DNA of 13,630 nt from Solirubrobacterales bacterium. Its GTDB lineage: Bacteria > Actinomycetota > Thermoleophilia > Solirubrobacterales > Solirubrobacteraceae. Under the pieces are notes generated by a model. The model was given only the letters and a program-made list of their open reading frames with translations. It was not told where the DNA came from and ran no database searches. Position numbers and translations under genes: made by a program. The stretch is from assembly GCA_003151895.1 (NCBI GenBank), contig PLYX01000252.1:1-13630 (forward strand). Reading direction: 5' to 3'. Positions 1 to 7,109 of the stretch are shown here, piece by piece (the stretch's first letter is position 1; every line of letters starts with the position of its first letter).

Positions 1-697
1 CGGCGCTCCAGCGCGCCTGCCCGGCCGGGATCGCGTAGGAGCGGATCCACGCGACGAGGCCCTCGCCCAGCGCCGGCTCCTGCCCGCCGGCGTCGATGCG
101 CGGCTGCCAGGGAGCGATCGCGCGGATCGCCGCGCCGCGGATCGCGCCGAGCAGCGCCCTGGGAGGCACGTCGAGCGTCTGTCCGGCCGCGGGCGCGCTC
201 TCCAGGAAGCCTTCGATCGCCGCTTCGACGGCTTCCAGCACGCGCCGGCGCTCTGCTTCGATCCGCGGCCCGCCGGCGAGGCCCTCGACGAAGAACAGCC
301 AGGCGCCCTCGGGATCGGCCTCGATCCGCGCGAGGACCGCCCGCACGACCGTGCGCGGGGTCTCCCACCAGTCGCTTGAGCTCATCGCGCCCTGCAGAGG
401 GCCGAGCACCTGCCGTGCCGATCGCTGGTAGGCGGCGAGGAAGAGGTCCTCCTTGCCGGCGAACTGCTCGTAGAAGGTCTGGCGCGATACGCGCGCCCGC
501 GATGTCAGGTCGGCGATGCTCAGCTCGGCGTAGCCCTGGCTGCTGGCGACGTGCGTCATCGCCGCGAGCAGCCGCTCGCGCTGGCTCGGCTTGGCGCGAT
601 TCGCCGACACCGTGTCAGGCCGCCTCTTCGCAGCTTGGCCCCCGGATTTGTTGGGCTTTTGTGGACCTTTGGGCATCGCGAGCGTGCTCGGAAGCAT
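1..697 (-). CDS. TetR/AcrR-family transcriptional regulator, C-terminus cut by the window edge
   Basis: The frame read from an ATG at 697 is open to the left edge (232 codons, no stop seen), so the C-terminus is missing. Residues about 38-85 form the TetR helix-turn-helix: QRERLLAAMTHVASSQGY, then SIADLTSRARV, then the recognition helix SRQTFYEQF followed by KEDLFLAAY. The rest (about 90-232) is helical and would be the ligand-binding and dimerisation domain; its ligand cannot be told. The first 36 residues are a basic, proline-rich extension. I chose ATG 697 because AGAGG lies about 7 bases upstream; a second in-frame ATG at 676 has no such site. The gene is divergent from the exported-protein operon. 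The dyad at 726-741 in its promoter suggests autorepression, which is inference. The family call is firm; the target is unknown. Confidence 0.9.
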   Translation of the reverse strand, partial: MLPSTLAMPKGPQKPNKSGGQAAKRRPDTVSANRAKPSQRERLLAAMTHVASSQGYAELSIADLTSRARVSRQTFYEQFAGKEDLFLAAYQRSARQVLGPLQGAMSSSDWWETPRTVVRAVLARIEADPEGAWLFFVEGLAGGPRIEAERRRVLEAVEAAIEGFLESAPAAGQTLDVPPRALLGAIRGAAIRAIAPWQPRIDAGGQEPALGEGLVAWIRSYAIPAGQARWSA

Positions 698-725
698 ATG
701 GCATCCTCTCAACCAAGACCATTAG

Positions 726-741
726 TGTACTGCACGGTACA
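726..741. promoter_or_regulatory. Candidate TetR operator: TGTAC-N6-GTACA dyad
   Basis: A perfect 5-bp inverted repeat (TGTAC, six bases, GTACA) sits 29 bases upstream of the TetR start at 697. On the minus strand it overlaps a possible -10 hexamer TACACT (724-729). TetR proteins bind short dyads of this kind in their own promoters, so autoregulation is the simplest reading. The link is positional only. Confidence 0.5.
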
Positions 742-808
742 GACTATAGGGTCATAGACATCGGATGGCGACTTCGGCCACGCAGCAGGCCCTGGCGGAT
801 CATCGGCT

Positions 809-830
809 TTGAGGCCCTATTGAGGCCCTA
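809..830. repeat. Perfect tandem direct repeat, 2 x 11 bp, upstream of the operon promoter
   Basis: TTGAGGCCCTA occurs twice in a row with no mismatch (809-819 and 820-830), ending 37 bases before the TTGACA box at 868. An 11-bp period places both copies on one face of the helix, as with activator sites such as the heptamer repeats bound by SARP regulators. It could also be a chance duplication. Confidence 0.6.
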
Positions 831-867
831 ACTGGAGGGCCGCGACCCTGCGCCGGACGGTTGGAGG

Positions 868-897
868 TTGACATGGTCGGCGCGAATACGCTATAAG
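868..897 (+). promoter_or_regulatory. Sigma-70-type promoter for the exported-protein operon
   Basis: A consensus -35 TTGACA (868-873) is followed after 18 bases by TATAAG (892-897), 5/6 to the -10 consensus. In this G+C-rich setting the pair stands out. Transcription would start near 904 and give a leader of about 520 bases before the first large gene at 1426. Confidence 0.6.
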
Positions 898-910
898 AAC
901 GTCTGAGTAC

Positions 911-940
911 GCCTGACCAACGAGATGGGTCGTCTCAGGC
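911..940 (+). other. Leader hairpin just after the predicted transcription start
   Basis: Arms GCCTGA (911-916) and TCAGGC (935-940) enclose a second pairing, ACGA (920-923) with TCGT (930-933). The structure starts about 7 bases after the predicted start near 904, so it would be the 5' end of the mRNA. It could protect the message or be bound by a regulator. There is no T-tract, so it is not a classical terminator. Confidence 0.3.
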
Positions 941-976
941 CAGGACATCCAAACGCAAGCAACCGGAGGAGGAGAG

Positions 977-1429
977 GTGTCGATCGGGATGGGGGAGCAG
1001 GGCATGGATACAGCGGGTCACCCGCGGCCGTCCGAGGACCGCATGGCGGTGCTCGCCGCGGGCCGCGCGCATCCACGACGAGACCGCTCGCAGCTCGTCC
1101 CACCGCCGAGGAGCCTGTCCGAGCCCCACCACCCCTCTCCGGTGGTGCTCGCAGAGGCCCCGACGCTGGCCGATCTTCGATCGGTCCCAAGTCGCGTCGT
1201 GTCTTCGCGGGTGTCGCAGCGCTCCCTCGCCGCGGCGTCCGCGAAGACCCGATGCTCCGCGAAGGCCGGTAGTGGCAGCACCGCGAGGCGCTTGGCCCCC
1301 CGGGCGGCGTCTATCGCGCCACAAACAAGACGCGGACCGATGAGCAGGACCACTTACCCGCCCGCGACACACCCGCCATATAACACACGAGGGGCCCTCC
1401 CCTCTTTCCTGGAGGAGACGCTCAGATGA
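977..1429 (+). CDS. Doubtful 150-residue leader ORF with strong ribosome binding site
   Basis: A GTG at 977 follows a run of Shine-Dalgarno-like sequence, GGAGGAGGAGAG (965-976), and the frame stays open to a TGA at 1427-1429 that overlaps the ATG of the next gene (ATGA at 1426-1429). These are marks of a translated, coupled ORF. Against this, the protein is rich in Arg, Ser, Pro and Ala with no recognisable domain, signal peptide or membrane segment, and a codon table like this can arise from G+C-rich non-coding DNA. The end of the frame (from about 1320) is poorer in G/C at the third position. It may be only a translated leader for gene 1426, or not a gene at all. No function is suggested. 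Confidence 0.25.
   Translation: MSIGMGEQGMDTAGHPRPSEDRMAVLAAGRAHPRRDRSQLVPPPRSLSEPHHPSPVVLAEAPTLADLRSVPSRVVSSRVSQRSLAAASAKTRCSAKAGSGSTARRLAPRAASIAPQTRRGPMSRTTYPPATHPPYNTRGALPSFLEETLR
1379..1384 (+). promoter_or_regulatory. Possible second -10 box close to gene 1426
   Basis: TATAAC lies 42 bases upstream of the ATG at 1426 and would start a short leader near 1391. The best -35 is TTACCC (1354-1359) with a 19-base spacer, which is weak. It is an alternative or additional promoter to the one at 868-897. Confidence 0.3.
1389..1404 (+). other. Small GC hairpin before the ribosome binding site of gene 1426
   Basis: GAGGGG (1389-1394) pairs perfectly with CCCCTC (1399-1404) over a four-base loop and is followed by TTT (1405-1407). 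It ends six bases before the Shine-Dalgarno sequence at 1411. It could be a weak attenuator or a structure that tunes translation; the T-tract is too short for a convincing terminator. Confidence 0.3.
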
Positions 1430-3804
1430 GAATGTCACTGCCCTCGCGCGTCAACGCGCTCGTCCCAGCCCTGGGTTCTATCCTGGCCGCCACCCTTCTC
1501 GCGAGCGCCGGCTTGGGCGCCACCCTCCCAGCGAGCGCCAACGCCGATGCCACGATCGCCCCGCCCCCGATCTTCTCCACCGCCCCCGGCCTCCCCGACA
1601 ACCGCGTCTACGAACAGGTCTCGCCGACCGACAAGAACGGCAACGACGCGGGGGCCAGCACAAACACGGTAGTCGCGTACGGTGGGCTGGATCACTATGC
1701 GCTTGCAGCGCTCGACGGCAACGGGGTGCTGTTTGAAGGCTCTGGTCCGATGGGCGAAACGGCGGCTGGTTATAACCTGTATTTCGAGGCGCAGCGGTCA
1801 GCCACCGGCTGGAGCACGAGGGCGATCATGCCCCGCGCGCAAGCATCGACCGGCACTATCGGAGGCACGCTGAACGTTCAGCCTCACTATGTGGATCCCT
1901 CCTCGGATCTCTCCCATGTCATGTTCTTGGCAAATTCAGGGTCGTTTGCGCCCAACTCCTCCGCATGCGACGGCGAGCACCAGCTCTACCTCAGCGGGCC
2001 CGACCGATTCGTCGCGGTCAGCGGTCCCGACCCATTCGTCGCGGCCACGTGGCTGGACCGGCCTGTGATATCGAATCCGATCGAAGCCTGTGGAGGGGGC
2101 ATAGGGGGCGAAGCCGCAGAGGGCGATCCCGTGGGCGGTACGCCGGACTTCAGCACTGTCTACTTCACCTACCCCGGCACGCTGCTGCCCGAAGATGAAC
2201 TGCCCAAAGGTGATTCCCGCGCGGAACACGTGACCAACACCGAATCCTATGTTGAGCAAACGGAGCCATGGGGCTTCTATGAGTACAGCGGTGGCGTGCT
2301 CAGCGAGGCGGGCGTTCTGCCCGATGGCTCGCTCGACCCGTTCGGCGCGGTGCCCGCCGCCTCGGGGCACGGCCGCGCGATTACCGGCAACCAGATCGCC
2401 GACGAAGGCAAGCGTGCGTTCTTCGTCAGCCCCGACCCAGCCTCGTGTGGGAACGGGAACAACTGTGGTGCGGGGGAAGATCCCCCGGAGCTGTATGTGC
2501 GTGAGAACGGCGAAAAGACCGTGCTCGTGTCGCGGGACACGCTTCTCCCGCAGGTCAATGGGCTGCCCGCGCCCGCACCGGATGGTGCACTGGGTTTCAC
2601 GGGATCGACGCAGTACGTATTCTCGGGGCTGAACACATCGTTTGTGTATGCCTCGCCCGATGGATCGCAGGCGTTCTTCCAGAGCAGCGACTGCTTGACC
2701 AAAGCGGCGTTGATTGGCGGTGTGTGTGGTGGCGGGGTGAAGACGTATGATTTTGACGTCGAAACGAGCGCGCTCACGTATCTACCGGGTGTCGTGGGGC
2801 AGATCGTCACATCCGACCAGAATGGCTCGTCGTTTGCGTTTGTGAGCCCCGAAGCCGGGGCTGAAGAAGCCGAACTCGACCTGTGGTCTGGGCCGGGCGG
2901 CGGGACCGTCACCCCGATCACCCAGATGAATGGAAAACCGATGGGAGTCTTTAATGGGGTCGGGGCAGACGTACGGGTCGCGCGCATGTCGAGCGATGGC
3001 TCGGTGGTCGTGTTCATGACTCGCTTGCTTCTGCCGGGTCACCTCAACAGCGGCACGGAACTGGAACAGATCTACCGCTATGACGTCGCGGACAACACGC
3101 TCGGCTGCGTGTCGTGCGCGCCGGCCGGCGTCGCCCCCACCAGTAACGCGGAGATGTCGGTGCTCGAGGCTAACGAAAGAGGCGCGGGACTGGATATAGA
3201 AACGGGGCTGGTCGACGAGCGCGGCATCTCCTCCGACGGCAGCCGCATCTTCTTCGACACGGCCGACCCGCTGGTGCCACAGGCTACGAACACCGGGGCG
3301 ACGATCTTTAATAGGTTCACGAACAGCGTAGAACCGCAGGGGCGCAATGTATACGAGTGGGAGAACGGGACCGTCTATCTGCTTTCAGGCGGCAAGAGCT
3401 CGCGCAGCTCGTTCTTCCTGGACAACAGTGAAAACGGCGAAGACGTCTTCTTCGCGACCACGGAAGGCCTGGTCCCCGGCGACACCGATGGCGCGTATGA
3501 CGTCTACGACGCGAGGATTCCCCACCCGGGCGATAACCCGCCGCCCGCGGCGGTGCCGTGCGAAGGCTCTGTCTGCCAGGGCCCGCCAAACGTCCCGTCG
3601 CCCCTCACCCCACCCGCCAGCGCCACCTTCTCTGGCCTGGGCAACATCGCGCCGGAACTTGCGGCGAAGCCGGCCGCGAAACCGAAGCCGAAGGCGACGA
3701 AATGCAAGAAGGGCTTCGTGAAGAAGAAAAACAAGTGTGTGAAGGCCAAGAATAAAGGGAAGAAAGCCAAAAAAGCCAGCGCCGACCGGAGGGCAAGCCG
3801 ATGA
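1426..3804 (+). CDS. Exported PD40/TolB-like beta-propeller protein with basic C-terminal tail
   Basis: This 792-residue protein has a signal peptide (basic start, hydrophobic 10-34, likely cut after ANA at 38-40), so it is exported. The mature part begins with the RVYEQVSPTDKNG segment (60-71) that I associate with large exported actinobacterial propeller proteins. PD40-type blade motifs recur: SPDGSQAFFQSSD (410-422), SSDGSVVVFMTRLL (522-535), SSDGSRIFFDTADPLV (602-617) and NGEDVFFATTEGLV (670-683). Paired cysteines (341/347, 423/434, 561/564, 712/717) suggest disulphides. A Pro-rich linker (about 700-755) leads to a lysine-rich tail with CKKGFVKKKNKC at 760-771. No catalytic motif is visible, so a binding or scaffold role at the surface is inferred. 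GGAGGAG (1411-1417) supports ATG 1426; an ATG two codons later is also possible. The stop overlaps the next start (ATGA). Confidence 0.85.
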   Translation: MRMSLPSRVNALVPALGSILAATLLASAGLGATLPASANADATIAPPPIFSTAPGLPDNRVYEQVSPTDKNGNDAGASTNTVVAYGGLDHYALAALDGNGVLFEGSGPMGETAAGYNLYFEAQRSATGWSTRAIMPRAQASTGTIGGTLNVQPHYVDPSSDLSHVMFLANSGSFAPNSSACDGEHQLYLSGPDRFVAVSGPDPFVAATWLDRPVISNPIEACGGGIGGEAAEGDPVGGTPDFSTVYFTYPGTLLPEDELPKGDSRAEHVTNTESYVEQTEPWGFYEYSGGVLSEAGVLPDGSLDPFGAVPAASGHGRAITGNQIADEGKRAFFVSPDPASCGNGNNCGAGEDPPELYVRENGEKTVLVSRDTLLPQVNGLPAPAPDGALGFTGSTQYVFSGLNTSFVYASPDGSQAFFQSSDCLTKAALIGGVCGGGVKTYDFDVETSALTYLPGVVGQIVTSDQNGSSFAFVSPEAGAEEAELDLWSGPGGGTVTPITQMNGKPMGVFNGVGADVRVARMSSDGSVVVFMTRLLLPGHLNSGTELEQIYRYDVADNTLGCVSCAPAGVAPTSNAEMSVLEANERGAGLDIETGLVDERGISSDGSRIFFDTADPLVPQATNTGATIFNRFTNSVEPQGRNVYEWENGTVYLLSGGKSSRSSFFLDNSENGEDVFFATTEGLVPGDTDGAYDVYDARIPHPGDNPPPAAVPCEGSVCQGPPNVPSPLTPPASATFSGLGNIAPELAAKPAAKPKPKATKCKKGFVKKKNKCVKAKNKGKKAKKASADRRASR
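1993..2046 (+). repeat. Imperfect 27-bp tandem duplication inside gene 1426
   Basis: Two adjacent 27-base units (1993-2019 and 2020-2046) match at 24 of 27 positions and encode SGPDRFVAV followed by SGPDPFVAA (residues 190-207). The unit is in frame, so it is a local duplication that lengthens the protein by nine residues, probably in a loop between propeller strands. Confidence 0.7.
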
Positions 3805-6800
3805 CTACGTCCAGAGCTCTCCGAAGAAATCCTGTCCTAGTCGTCGCTGCGCTTGCCATGCTCGCCTTCTCGGCTGTGTGGGCGTCTTCCGCCTCGGCCG
3901 CCGAAGGCCCGGTTTGGAAGGTCATGGCGGTCTCCAACCCGACGAACTTCAAGCTCGGCGACCACACCGGCGATGACTCGTTCCTGGTGACGGCGACGAA
4001 CGTCGGCGGCTCCTCGACGGATGGGAGCGCGATCACGATCAGCGACGCTCTGCCCTCCGGGCTGACCGTGACCGAAATCCATGGCACCGACACTTATAAG
4101 GCGGCCGTCAGCTCGGCGGGAGTCGAAGGGTATGGTGGGTACCCAGGTCATATGAGTTGCTCGACCTCTCCGGTTCCCGACTGCACGAGGTCGAAGATCG
4201 TCGATCCCGGGGACACGCTGTACGTGACGATCTCGGTGGATGTTGTGGCATCACCCAGTGTCCCGAACGTGGTCACGGTGTCCGGTGGTGGCGCCGCGAG
4301 CGTGTCGGTGAGCAATCCTGTGAGCATCGGCTCCGCGCTGCCCGAATACGGCGTGGCGCCCGGCGGGCTGTTCGCGGCGACTTCCACCAATCAGGCCGGC
4401 GCCCACCCGAACGTGACGACAGCCTTCTTCCTGAACACAATCAACCCCTCCGGCTACCCCGTAAACGGGGTCGAACCGGTCGGTACGCCGAAGGATGTCC
4501 GCTTCGATCTTCCCCCGGGCCTCGTTGGCACTACGGTCGGGATGGCGCGGTGCTCGATGGTCCAAGTCATCGACGAATCGCACTGTCCCGCGGATACGAT
4601 GGTGGGGACAGGGACGTTCATCTCCGCTAGCGGCGCCGGGCGTCTTGTGATCACGGTTCCGGTGTTCAATATCGCGCCGGCTCCGGGTGAGCCAGCGGCG
4701 TTCGGCTTCAACGCGTTGCTGTTCGCTGCGAGGCTCGATACGAGCGTGCTCTCAAACGGCGATTACGGGGTTCGTGTGACGGCCCCGGACATCACCGAGG
4801 GCGCTGAGACCTACGCGAGCTTGGTCACCATCTGGGGGGTGCCGGCCGACCACAACGGCCCCGGGCTTGATCGCGCGGCCCGCAATCTCGGAGCGGGCGA
4901 AGTCGGCGAAGGCGAACTTGAACCTCAACTTGAAATTGCATTCGGTGGGCCGGGCGTCGAACAGACACGGGTGCCTTTGTTGACGAACCCGTCGCAGTGC
5001 TCCACACCGCTCGAAGGCACGCTGTCGACCGACTCCTGGGAAGCCCCGGGACCGGGGGTGTTCGAATCGGCGTCGACCTCGATGGGCACGGCCACCGGGT
5101 GCGACCAGCTGTCGTTCAAGCCCACCGTGTCGATGCTGCCCGACACGCTGGAAGCGGGCGCCCCGGCGGGGTACTCGCTCGACTTGCATGTCCCGCAGAA
5201 CTCTGAACCGGAAGCGCTGGGAACCCCGAACGTGAAGAAGGTCGTCGCGACCCTGCCGTTGGGCACCGTGATCTCGCCGTCCGCCGCGGATGGCCTGGGG
5301 GATTGCTCGGATGCCCAGTTCGGTTTGCACACGGGTGTGCCGGGTGCGTGTCCGCGCGATTCGCAGGTCGGGACGGTGCGGATCAAGACGCCCGCGCTCG
5401 AAGAACGCCTGAACGGCGAGGTGTACTTGGCCTCTCCGTTGTGTGACCCGTGTTCCCCGAGCGATGCGCAGGGCGGCCGGATGATTCGCCTGTTCGTGCA
5501 GGTCGTCGGCGAAGGCGAAGACGGGGTCATCGTCAAGCTCGAAGGCACGGGTCAGGTCAACCAGCAGACGGGTCAGCTCACGACGACGTTCGAAAACAAC
5601 CCGCAGTTGCCGTTCTCAGACTTCCAGCTGACCCTCCAGGGCGGTGAGCGCGCGACGCTCGCCAACCCAAGGACGTGCGGCACGGCGACCACGACGCTTG
5701 ACTTGACGCCGTGGAGCACGCCGTTCACGCCGGACGCGACGCCGACGAGCACGTTCGACGTCGATGAAAACTGCTTCGGCCCGCGGTTCAACCCCTCGTT
5801 CACCGCCGGCACGACGAGCAACCAGGCGGGTGGGTTCAGCCCGTTCACGCTCGCGTTCGGGCGCTCGGACTCCGATCAGTTCCTCAACGGCGTGCAGGTC
5901 AAGATGCCGCCGGGGCTGTTGGGGATGCTCTCCAAGGTGTCGTTGTGCGGCGAACCGCAGGCGGCGCAGGGCACCTGCGGCGAAGGGAGTCTGATCGGGG
6001 AAACGAGCGTCGAGACGGGGCCGGGCGCGGACCCGTTCCTCGTGACGGGCGGGAAGGTGTATATCACCGGCCCGTACAAGGGCGCGCCGTATGGCCTGTC
6101 GATCGTCGTCCCGGCGAAGGCGGGCCCCTACACGCTCTCGGGAACCACTGGGAACGGCACGGTCGTGGTGCGCTCCGCGATCAGCGTCAACCCCGAAACA
6201 GCAGCCCTGACGGTCACCGCCGACCCGCTGCCCACAGCCCTCGACGGGATCCCGCTGCAGCTGCGTCTGGTGAACGTCACGATCAACCGTCCGGGGTTCA
6301 CGTTCAACCCCACCAGCTGCGGCAAAACGGCGGTCACCGGGACGTTGACGAGCACCGAGGCGGCGGCCGCGAGCGAGTCTTCCTCCTTCCAGGTCACCAA
6401 TTGCGCTGGTTTGAAGTTCAAGCCCGCGTTCACGGTCTCGACCTCGGGGAACACGTCGCGTAAGAACGGGGCGAGCCTCGACGCGAAGGTCACCTACCCG
6501 AACACGGGGCAGGGCACCGAGGCGGATATCGCGAAGGTCAAGGTCGATCTCCCCAAGCAGCTGCCCTCCAGGCTGACGACGTTGCAGAAGGCCTGTCTGG
6601 CAGCGGTGTTCGACGCGAACCCCGCGAACTGCCCGGCGGCGTCGGTGATCGGCATCGCGAAGGTCTCAACGCCTGTCCTGCCGGTGGGGCTGACCGGGCC
6701 GGTGTACTTCGTCTCCCACGGCGGCGAAGCGTTCCCGGCGCTGACGGTCGTGCTGCAGGGCGATGGCGTGCGCGTCGACTTGGTCGGCGCGACGTTCATC

Positions 6801-7109
6801 AGCAAAGCGGGGATCACGAGCACGACGTTCAAGACGGTCCCCGACACCCCCTTCAGCTCGTTCGAGCTGTATCTACCCGAGGGCAAGTACTCCGCGCTGG
6901 CGGCGAACGGGAACCTCTGCACGTCCAAACTGGCAATGCCGACAGCGTTCACCGCGCAGAACGGCGCCGAAATCCACGAGTCCACAAAGATCGCTGTCAC
7001 CGGGTGCCCGAAGGCCAAGAAGGCGGTCAAGAAGAAGAAAACTAAGAAGCAGGCCAAGAAGGCGAGCAACGCTCGAAAGTCCAGTATCGGCCAGGGGAGG
7101 AAGTCATGA
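3801..7109 (+). CDS. Large exported protein of repeated beta-rich modules, basic C-terminal tail
   Basis: The 1102 residues start with a signal peptide (hydrophobic 10-30, cut near ASA at 31-33). Residues about 40-175 resemble a DUF11/CARDB-type surface domain (FLVTATNVGGSS, then SDALPSGLTVTEI). Four related modules of about 200 residues follow, roughly 180-433, 436-660, 662-868 and 870-1070. Each has an opening like FKPTV or FNPSF, a V-(F/V)-LP or MPPGL strand with Cys, a CP-(D/A)-(S/T)-VG-like segment, and a closing TxC. The modules are cysteine-rich. The tail (about 1069-1102) is almost all Lys/Arg/Ala/Ser. I see no enzyme motif, no LPXTG and no membrane anchor. A structural or adhesive cell-surface protein is the inference. 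GGAGGG (3788-3793) supports ATG 3801; both ends overlap neighbours by ATGA, implying translational coupling. Confidence 0.85.
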   Translation: MTTSRALRRNPVLVVAALAMLAFSAVWASSASAAEGPVWKVMAVSNPTNFKLGDHTGDDSFLVTATNVGGSSTDGSAITISDALPSGLTVTEIHGTDTYKAAVSSAGVEGYGGYPGHMSCSTSPVPDCTRSKIVDPGDTLYVTISVDVVASPSVPNVVTVSGGGAASVSVSNPVSIGSALPEYGVAPGGLFAATSTNQAGAHPNVTTAFFLNTINPSGYPVNGVEPVGTPKDVRFDLPPGLVGTTVGMARCSMVQVIDESHCPADTMVGTGTFISASGAGRLVITVPVFNIAPAPGEPAAFGFNALLFAARLDTSVLSNGDYGVRVTAPDITEGAETYASLVTIWGVPADHNGPGLDRAARNLGAGEVGEGELEPQLEIAFGGPGVEQTRVPLLTNPSQCSTPLEGTLSTDSWEAPGPGVFESASTSMGTATGCDQLSFKPTVSMLPDTLEAGAPAGYSLDLHVPQNSEPEALGTPNVKKVVATLPLGTVISPSAADGLGDCSDAQFGLHTGVPGACPRDSQVGTVRIKTPALEERLNGEVYLASPLCDPCSPSDAQGGRMIRLFVQVVGEGEDGVIVKLEGTGQVNQQTGQLTTTFENNPQLPFSDFQLTLQGGERATLANPRTCGTATTTLDLTPWSTPFTPDATPTSTFDVDENCFGPRFNPSFTAGTTSNQAGGFSPFTLAFGRSDSDQFLNGVQVKMPPGLLGMLSKVSLCGEPQAAQGTCGEGSLIGETSVETGPGADPFLVTGGKVYITGPYKGAPYGLSIVVPAKAGPYTLSGTTGNGTVVVRSAISVNPETAALTVTADPLPTALDGIPLQLRLVNVTINRPGFTFNPTSCGKTAVTGTLTSTEAAAASESSSFQVTNCAGLKFKPAFTVSTSGNTSRKNGASLDAKVTYPNTGQGTEADIAKVKVDLPKQLPSRLTTLQKACLAAVFDANPANCPAASVIGIAKVSTPVLPVGLTGPVYFVSHGGEAFPALTVVLQGDGVRVDLVGATFISKAGITSTTFKTVPDTPFSSFELYLPEGKYSALAANGNLCTSKLAMPTAFTAQNGAEIHESTKIAVTGCPKAKKAVKKKKTKKQAKKASNARKSSIGQGRKS

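Noticed and set aside
935..1438. 167-codon minus-strand frame in the leader region
   Set aside because: Arg/Gly/Ser-rich product without a domain or ribosome site, antisense to the promoter-proximal leader; typical of open frames in G+C-rich DNA.
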